Shown: piece by piece, positions 58,067 to 64,000 of the stretch
How positions within the stretch are numbered: the stretch's first letter is position 1
Layout of the letters: every line of letters starts with the position of its first letter
From: Labia minor
Lineage: Eukaryota > Arthropoda > Insecta > Dermaptera > Spongiphoridae
Direction: 5' to 3'
DNA: 64,000 nucleotides
NCBI GenBank assembly: GCA_963082975.1
Contig: OY720350.1
Span: forward strand, 5,556,597 to 5,620,596
Translations under genes and position numbers: made by a program
The notes under the pieces: model-generated
The model's input: only the letters and a program-made list of their open reading frames with translations
The model's database searches: none
What the model was told of the DNA's origin: nothing

Positions 58067-58452
58067 ATTTTCTTTTATTATATATTTGTATATATATATA
58101 TTTCTTTATATTTGTATATGTTGGTATTTGTATCATTATGTTTATGATGAATGAATAAGTAAATGTATATGAGTATTACTTTATGAAGGGACTCTGGAAA
58201 TTGAGATCTTACATATTAAATAAATAGAAATTTGTGTGTTTTTTCTTTTTTTTTTTTTCTTTTGTGTTTTTTTACATTTTTTCTGTATCTTTTTTTAGAT
58301 GTACGGGGTTTTAAAAAAATTTAATTTGATTCCTGTTACGTTCAATTTTTTTTTTTTTTTCTGTAAATCCTCTACCCAAAATAGAGGGAGGATAGAGATA
58401 TACCTGGTTTTGTATATAATCTCTTAAATTAAATAAATAAATAAATAACATA

Positions 58453-59310
58453 ACATAACAAACGATTTACGCATGAAGAGTTCATTTAAAAAAAAATGTA
58501 TTTTGGATGGTGTTAATGAAATTTGTCAGGAAAAAAAATATTAGTTTGTCTGCAGGTCGAAGTATTGAAAATATATCAAGGAATATTATTTTAATAAATT
58601 AAAGGAGAATTCTTCATAATTTGAGTATTTTCCATTAACACTTGATGAAAGCACCACATCATTGTTGATTTTTATCCGTAGAATTAATTGATAAACAATT
58701 TTGTTTAACATCAGAACTTGCTGCATTAAAAAGCTTTGACGAAAATACAAGAGGTGAAGATATATTTTTGCAACTATTAAATGTTTGTGGAAAAATAAAT
58801 TAAAAAATGTAATGTGATAACTGACGGCGCAAAGAACATGACAAGTCATAATACACAGTTTTCACTACAACTTCATTGTATTATCCATCAACATGCACCG
58901 TGCGTAAAAGTTGTAAATTTGAAAAATGTTTTGAATATTGTTGTTAAGTCCATCAATTATATTCGCAAAAAAACGGTATGAACCATCGAACATTCCGGAA
59001 CATCTTAAATGATGTAGACTCAGAATATGATTGATTTTTCTGAAGTAAGATGGCTCAGTCATGGGAAAGTTTTAAAAAGATTTTTCGAGTTGATAGGCGA
59101 GATTGAAATGTTTTTGACAGAAAAATGAAATAATATACCAGAATTGCCGAATTTTAATTGGATACTTGAGTTAGCTTTTCTTGTGGACATTACAACTTTC
59201 CTCAATAAATTAATTAAATATAACACTAAAAGGCAAAAAGGAAAGTTAGTTAATCAACGAGCTATTTTAAAGTTCTTTCTATCTATTTAATGTTTCATTC
59301 CATCTTAATA
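58453..59310 (+). pseudogene. hAT transposase catalytic-region relic
   Basis: Across several frameshifts and stops this reads HNKRFTHEEFI, SLSAGRSIENIS, EYFPLTLDESTTSLLIFIRR, LTSELAALKSFDENTRGEDI, VITDGAKNM, LHCIIHQHAPCVKVV, EVRWLSHGKVLKRFFELIGE and LELAFLVDITTFLNKL. LDEST holds the first catalytic aspartate of hAT transposases, and ITDGA the second. HCIIHQ and VRWLS-GK-LKRFF are family hallmarks of the BED-type (ZBED5/GTF2IRD2-like) branch. At least four disruptions make it non-functional. Confidence 0.8.
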
Positions 59311-59529
59311 TAAAATTGTTTATTTCTCAACTTGAAAACAATAATTATTATTATTTTTCTATTTTACAATTTTTTTTTTAACCAAAAACGACTAACAGTG
59401 TCCTTCGAATATTTTTATTGAATCACTCAAAATACTCAATTCAAATTTTCGTGGAAAAGAAATGAATTTATTAATATTTTAAAATTCTTTAAAATTTGAT
59501 TTTGTAAAAGCACCAAACAATTTACAACT

Positions 59530-59810
59530 AGAGTTAATTGGTTTTGCAATCTAATTATTTATATAAAACTAATTTGGATGAAAATAATTTCATTTCATTT
59601 AAATCTACCAGAAATTTTCTAATTTAAGAAATTTTGTAAAATCAATGATTTGTAGATTTTTTCAAGCAGCTAATCATGCGATTAAACTTTTTTAATAATA
59701 AATTTCATAAAATCAAAATATAGAATGAATGTTGACGAATGAAAATTTACAAAACTTGATGAAGAGATCTCAGTATCCCAAACACAACCAAACTTAAATG
59801 AATTATCAAA
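59530..59810 (+). pseudogene. hAT transposase C-terminal relic (original position)
   Basis: GAGTTAATTGG... gives ELIGF, then the same NYLYKTNLDENNFISFKS-type and NENLQNLMK sequence as at 56650-56915, with extra bases (CAAGCAGCTAATCATGCGAT) not present in the other copy. Lies in the right order after the catalytic region. Confidence 0.75.
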
Positions 59811-60143
59811 CAATATTCAAGAATAAAAAGCGCATTGAATTTTAATGAATGAATAAAATAAAAGATAAACCTTTTTCCCCTTAATATTTTATATGTAATT
59901 GAAATTGTATTTTCTTTTTTTCCCCCTTTTAAGAATTGTAAAAATTTTGTACTCTGACATTATTATCATTGTCAATAAAAAATAACTTTTTTCTATATTT
60001 ATTTTTAATAATTATTCTTATTATTCGTATATGATCTAAAAGCACTATTTAAGTTTTATATTTGAATGTGGGGCCGACATAAAAAAATTTTATTTTGAAA
60101 ATGCTCCGCCTTCCGGAAAAGGTTGCTGACCCCTAATCTAGAT

Positions 60144-60418
60144 CAGCGGTCGGGAAACTTTTTTAGTCATTACCCCAAAATGTAAGTTGATATTACCCCA
60201 TGGTGAAGAGAAAAAAAAACGAAATCGCCTCTTTTTATCATCTTTCCTATTATAGCCCCCCAATTATAATTTTGAAAAGAAAACAATAACTAAAAATTTA
60301 ATTTGTAAAAATATTAACAGGTTTATAAAATAGCAAATTAAAAATATATACATTTTACTCACAAAAGTTTCATTTTTACCCCATTTGGGGTAATTTATCC
60401 CCGGTTCCCCGACCGCTG
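60144..60418. mobile_element. 275 bp hAT MITE with a perfect 8 bp duplication
   Basis: Termini are CAGCGGTCGGGAAACTTTTT and ...GGTTCCCCGACCGCTG, with an inner TTACCCCAAAAT and ATTTGGGGTAA pair. ATCTAGAT flanks it at 60136-60143 and 60419-60426. It sits at the 3' edge of the larger hAT element, just after GCTGACCCCTA. Non-coding. Confidence 0.9.
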
Positions 60419-60426
60419 ATCTAGAT

Positions 60427-60869
60427 CAATATTACATAAATCTGAAATGTAATCTAATCATTTTCTCTAATCCTATAAATTTTTCTATTTATCTTGGCAG
60501 AATATTTTTAGTTTTAATTTAATAAAAAAAGAATGATTAAACAAATTATTTATCATTTTGATTGATTATATTTATCTTTTTTATTAAATGGATTATTCTT
60601 AATTTGGTTAATTATTAGATAAAATAAAATTTCATTCCGAGCCCCAACCTCAGAGGGAATTTTGGTGGAGGGATTATTGGTAGAGGGGAAATTTTGGAAT
60701 GATACGAAGATACAACCATTAGGAATTGTACTATGATGAGAGAAATGTTTTATATAAAATAAATAAGTAGTAGATAGGTGTGTATTTTTGTATGATGAAT
60801 AAACCAATTAATGAAAAGATATCAATTCCTATATTTTTATTTATTTTTTTATAATAATATGTATATGGT
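60427..60869. other. AT-rich spacer
   Basis: A moderate-GC patch at 60640-60720 has no recognised feature. Confidence 0.35.
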
Positions 60870-60879
60870 AATACCATAA

Positions 60880-61174
60880 GGCGCCACTGGGTGAGAGGCT
60901 AGTGTCGCTGTCTCACATTCACGTGGTCCCGGGTTCAAGTCCCGGGCCTGGCAAGGGAATTTCTCTAGCTGGAGTCTATGTGACGGGGTTAACCCAGCCT
61001 CCGGGATCAACAGTGGGAAGCTACTTGATAAAAAGTAGCGACTCCGATCAAGAAAATCAAGGTAAAGGTTGATAGGACTCATTCTACTGATCATAGGACA
61101 CCTCCTCATTGATATAACCGATTTGATAGGCGATGTCCTTGCGTAGGACGTACAAAAGTCAGAGTTTTTTTTTT
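60880..61174 (+). mobile_element. tRNA-derived SINE, family S1, copy 2
   Basis: Better preserved copy. A box TGGGTGAGAGG at 60888-60898 and B box GGTTCAAGTCC at 60932-60942, 44 bp apart, within a tRNA-like head starting GGCGCCACTGG. The body matches copy 1 at 13952-14244, including AACCCAGCCTCCGGGA, GATCAAGAAAATCAAGG, TTCTACTGATCATAGGACAC and the terminal GTCCTTGCGTAGGAC hairpin, and ends in a T run. A perfect 10 bp duplication AATACCATAA flanks it (60870-60879 and 61175-61184). Confidence 0.9.
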
Positions 61175-61184
61175 AATACCATAA

Positions 61185-62035
61185 TATAATAATAATGGAA
61201 TAAAAAGTTTTCTTATTCAATAGAATCTTAAAATAACTGATATTCTTTAATGTTTAAAATTTGTAGTGTTTTCTCTAATGATTCTGATTATATAATATAT
61301 ATTTTTTAAATGCTTTTGAATAAATGTTTTCTTTGAAATCTATCATTTATTGATCATTATCATTTATCATAATGATTTATTGAGATTGTTTTTTCTTTTC
61401 TTTTTTTTTAATTAAAAAAAATTAAAAATATTTCTACACTTGATAAAAAAAATTCGAGTTAAAAATATATATAACTTTTTACCCCATTTTATTGAGAATA
61501 TTTAAAATTCCACCACTGAGAACTGAGAGGGAAGTATTTTTTTCTTTTTTTTTGGAGAATGCAAATAATTCATTGTCAAAAGGAGATAAATAGTCCAAGT
61601 TCATGCAAATTGTATTTTTAGTTAATTGAACCATGTCAGTTGTTAATGTCTCTGTTCTGTTATTCTTCCATCATCATCAGCATTTTTTTTAATTATCTAT
61701 TATAAAATATTAATTACTTATTTAAGTATCTATTAATTACTTACTTGAAATATATTTTTTTTCATATAATAAATAATTAAGGTAATTTAGTTATTAGAAT
61801 TTACTATTTAGTATAATTTTATGTAATATTAAAAAATGCTTAAACAAATGAGAAACGGGGAAATTATAATCAAAATTAAACTTAAAATTAAAACACTTGT
61901 TATTTATTACTCAATACAATAATAATAATAATAATAATAATTAAATACACATATGTTGACATTACCAGCCATTTTAGATTGGTAGTTTGTTTTTGACAAG
62001 TAAAAAAGTTAGTCACATTTTTCTGGGTTCTTCGA
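61185..62035. other. AT-rich spacer
   Basis: (AAT)n at 61917-61941. No gene. Confidence 0.45.
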
Positions 62036-62039
62036 TTTT

Positions 62040-62640
62040 TTACTTAAAAAAGGGATCACAGAACTTTGTCTCAAAAAATGTTTAAAAGTGGTACAAGTTC
62101 GATTAAATGTGATGGTTTTGCTGACTGTTTTCTTCGATTATAATGACGTGGCGCATCATGAGTTATTGCCAACAGGTCGTACTGTTAATAAGGAATACTA
62201 CAAGGAAGTTATGCAACGTTTGCGTGAAGCAATACACCTCAAACGTTCGGAATTGTGGAAAAAGAAATCATGGATTCTGCATCACCATAATACATCAGCC
62301 CACACACATTGCTTGTTCATGATTTTTTGGTCAAAAACAACACCGTAATAATGCCTAAACCACCGTTTTCCCCAGATTTGGCTCACTGCGACTATTTCCT
62401 ATTTCTAAAACTGAAGACACCAATGAAAGGAAAGCGTTTTGCCACAATGGATGAGATAAAGCTGGAATCGAAGAACGAGCTGATGGCAATACTGAATAGC
62501 GCATTTCAGAAGTGTTTCAACGATTGGAAGTTAAGTGCATTATATCTGAGGGGAATTACTTTGAAGGGGACAAAATGAATATTGATGAATGAATAAATAA
62601 ATACTTTTTGAAATAATTCAAAATTCATATTTTCTTTTGA
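62040..62640 (+). pseudogene. mariner transposase, C-terminal two-thirds, broken
   Basis: Two overlapping frames give VMVLLTVFFDYNDVAHHELL, PTGRTVNKEYYKEVMQRLRE, WILHHHNTSAH and, after a frameshift near 62300, FLVKNNTVIMPKPPFSPDLA, HCDYFLFLKLKTPMKGKRFA and KCFNDWK. These follow the mariner D,D34D catalytic domain. The second catalytic Asp (normally HHDN) is His here, and the PDLAPCDFF box is PDLAHCDYF. The N-terminal DNA-binding region is missing. GAACAAACCTTGATGCA after the stop may be a decayed terminal repeat. Inactive; a member of a lineage different from the copy at 63.3 kb. Confidence 0.85.
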
Positions 62641-62861
62641 ACAAACCTTGATGCATATAATTTATTTTAATAAATATAAATATATATAATAAATATAGAT
62701 ATGTGTAAATTTATTATTCTTATTATTAATAATATGATTCATGAATAATATGGTTTTTAATTATATAGAAATTATAGATATTATTAGAAAATGATTAAAA
62801 TTAATTATATTTATATAAAAGTTGTAGATGTGGGTGGGTGGGTGGGTGGATAGAGAGAAAG

Positions 62862-62926
<65 letters not shown>

Positions 62927-63333
62927 ACCTTGTGTAGGGAGAATAATCTGTTAAGTTGAGAGCTTGAAACCACTCTCTTTAGAGCAATTGGAGAAACCGC
63001 AGGATTAACGCGAGCAAAGGACGCTTATTTAGGAAAATCATTAGGGTTGCAATCCAGGGAAAGCAAATTACTGAATTAGATTAGATTGCCAACTCAAATT
63101 TAAAAACAAAAATTATCTCTTACAAAAAAAAAAAAATTTTTAATGATATTTGGATAATCATTTTTTTTTTATAGATTTAATGAAATTTTTTCTATTTATG
63201 TTATGTATTATATTTTATTATTATTATTATTTTTCATTTCACGCTAGAATGATTAATTCAATTAAAATTTAAACTTGATTCTCTTTCCAGTTTCATCTAA
63301 ATTTCAATTTATTGTTTAATATTTACGTACATA
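62641..63333. repeat. AT-rich spacer with a 54 bp (GA)n tract
   Basis: (GTGG)n at 62830-62848, then (GT)n and (GA)n at 62868-62922. The CT strand gives a Leu-Ser repeat frame that is not a gene. The rest holds no feature. Confidence 0.7.
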
Positions 63334-63984
63334 CACGGTGTGGACAATAACCAAGATGACTGAGACCATAAAAACAAAACGGGTTACAAATTTTTAAATT
63401 TTATTTCAGATTATTCAAAATACATCCCTTCCTCATTGATACATCTTTCAAATCTTTTGTAAAATGAATTGAAGCATAAATAGAAGTCATTCTTTTGGAG
63501 CCCCTTTAGGGCCGCGGTTACGTAATTTTGGATTTCTTCCACCGATGAAAAACGCTCTCCATTCATGGTCATTTTTAGTTTGATGAATAGCCAAAAGTCA
63601 GCTGGGGCTAGATCAGGGAAATATGGAGGGTGGGCAATAAGAACAACGCCTTTTTTCGCCAAAAACTCGGTCACAATTAGGTACTCCGTGTGCTTTCTGA
63701 ATCATTTCAAATGTTTTTGTGGCTGTTTTTCCAAGCTTGAAACAGAATTTGATGTTGGTGAGAATTTGTGGTGTAGGATTCATGGGGTTTCTTTGTGACA
63801 AGGTAGAAAAAGTTGATTTGAAAAAAATTGAATTTCTGAAAAAGTATCAACACTAGAAAATTGAATTTTTTTTTGGTTATCGAGGTTTCGTATACCTATT
63901 TAATTATATTTCGTTATGATATTAGGTGTAGCGCCGTGAAAAGGAGTTACAGCACCAGTCACCTTGTTTATTGTCCACACCGTG
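63334..63984 (-). mobile_element. 651 bp internally deleted mariner element
   Basis: Terminal inverted repeats of about 28 bp begin CACGGTGTGGACAATAA on both ends, with TA duplications at 63332-63333 and 63985-63986. On the minus strand the transposase start (63801) reads ILTNIKFCFKLGKTATKTFE then MIQKAHGV, the first helix-turn-helix. It then jumps to EFLAKKGVVLIAHPPYFPDL, APADFWLFIKLKMTMNGERF and CFNSFYKRFERCINEEGMYF, the last catalytic block and C-terminus. About two-thirds of the gene is deleted and the two parts are in different frames. This is a typical mariner deletion derivative that could only move in trans. Confidence 0.9.
63411..63674 (-). pseudogene. mariner transposase C-terminal fragment
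   Basis: Open for 87 codons with the HPPY-PDLAPADFWLF box, holding the third catalytic Asp of the D,D34D triad, and the EGMYFE terminus. The first two catalytic Asp residues lie in the deleted part. The intact frame suggests the deletion copy is fairly young. Confidence 0.85.
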
Positions 63985-64000
63985 TATATACATTTCGTTA

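Larger units (their letters stand above)
56633..58452. mobile_element. 1.82 kb nested insertion within the hAT element
   Basis: Flanked by the 14 nt repeat ACATAACAAACGAT (56619-56632 and 58453-58466). Joining the two outer sides across one copy restores HNKRFTHEEFI of the hAT transposase. The inserted stretch ends in (AAAT)n before the right repeat, as a retroposon tail would. Its contents, left to right, are a second copy of the hAT C-terminus, a dimeric SINE, unassigned sequence and family B copy B7. It is therefore composite or was enlarged by later insertions. Confidence 0.6.
55914..60134 (+). mobile_element. BED-type hAT transposon, decayed and interrupted
   Basis: The left side begins CAGCCCGCGGGCCGCATACG, a common start for GC-rich hAT termini. 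The right side ends TTCCGGAAAAGGTTGCTGAC-CCCTA, also of hAT form, though the two are not good inverted repeats, so the outer limits are provisional. Within it, fragments of a BED-finger hAT transposase occur in order at 56384-56632 (N-terminus), 58453-59310 (DDE region) and 59530-59810 (C-terminal dimerisation region). A nested 1.82 kb segment lies between the first two. Confidence 0.65.

Noticed and set aside
60880-60955. A tRNA gene, because of good A and B boxes.
   Set aside because: The sequence does not fold into a full cloverleaf with a plausible anticodon arm, and it is the head of a 295 bp SINE with its own target duplication and a second copy.
62761-62973. 70-codon minus-strand frame with a Leu-Ser repeat.
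   Set aside because: It is the translation of the (CT)n/(GA)n microsatellite.
1-64000. A host protein-coding gene or multi-exon structure.
   Set aside because: I looked for conserved-looking frames bounded by splice signals outside the transposon relics and found none that I could support. A large intron of a gene lying outside the window cannot be excluded.

Overview
The window is very AT-rich, microsatellite-rich nuclear DNA from an animal, most likely an arthropod. Evidence for this is the dense set of short transposon relics of animal type (mariner, hAT, piggyBac, pogo-like, several non-LTR retrotransposons, tRNA-derived SINEs), a short (GGTTA)n/(TTAGG)n array of the common arthropod telomere motif, and the absence of any prokaryotic gene organisation. 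No open reading frame exceeds about 113 codons, and I found no host gene, exon series, rRNA or true tRNA gene. All recognisable coding sequence is decayed transposon sequence. The window is best read as intergenic or intronic repeat DNA.

The dominant components are two interspersed families, here called A and B. Family A has 15 copies of about 600 bp, spread from 4.9 kb to 53.6 kb on both strands. Family B has at least eight full or partial copies. Neither encodes a protein, but they share one plan: a 5' start of AAG(C/T)TG, a small hairpin, a 10-12 nt motif just inside the 5' end whose inverted copy forms the 3' terminus, a conserved ACCAAATTTCAT...CCGTT block, an internal microsatellite (ACAC/ACAT in A, GGAC/GACA in B) and a 3' end of ...GT followed by A-rich flank. 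This matches non-autonomous Helentron-associated (HINE/DINE-1-like) rolling-circle elements; the assignment is an inference from architecture. Two compound arrays (30.3-31.2 kb and 42.6-43.6 kb), an A/B chimera (10.7-11.2 kb) and a mosaic duplication (51.9-53.0 kb) show that these elements recombine and move as compound units.

Layout: 0-8 kb holds a decayed R1/Jockey-like LINE piece, a 457 bp inverted-repeat element, 3' fragments of a second LINE family and nested hAT-type relics. 8-17 kb holds A and B copies, the first SINE and a pogo-like transposase tail. 17-25 kb holds two LINE 3' regions, families C and G, a piggyBac-type MITE with TTAA duplications and a striking pair of adjacent perfect hairpins. 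25-36 kb is mostly AT-rich DNA with B, A and hAT fragments. 36.7-37.7 kb is a LINE reverse-transcriptase relic split by a TA-flanked MITE that contains the TTAGG-type array; removing the MITE restores the reading frame. 38-54 kb holds more A and B copies, a 1.4 kb inverted-repeat transposon and mariner-type MITEs. 55.9-60.1 kb holds a BED-type hAT transposon interrupted by a 1.8 kb insertion with a 14 nt duplication. 60-64 kb holds a 275 bp hAT MITE, a SINE with a perfect 10 bp duplication, and two different mariner relics.

All boundaries and family assignments were made by eye. Where a family name depends on protein similarity, the match is to remembered family consensus features and not to a search.
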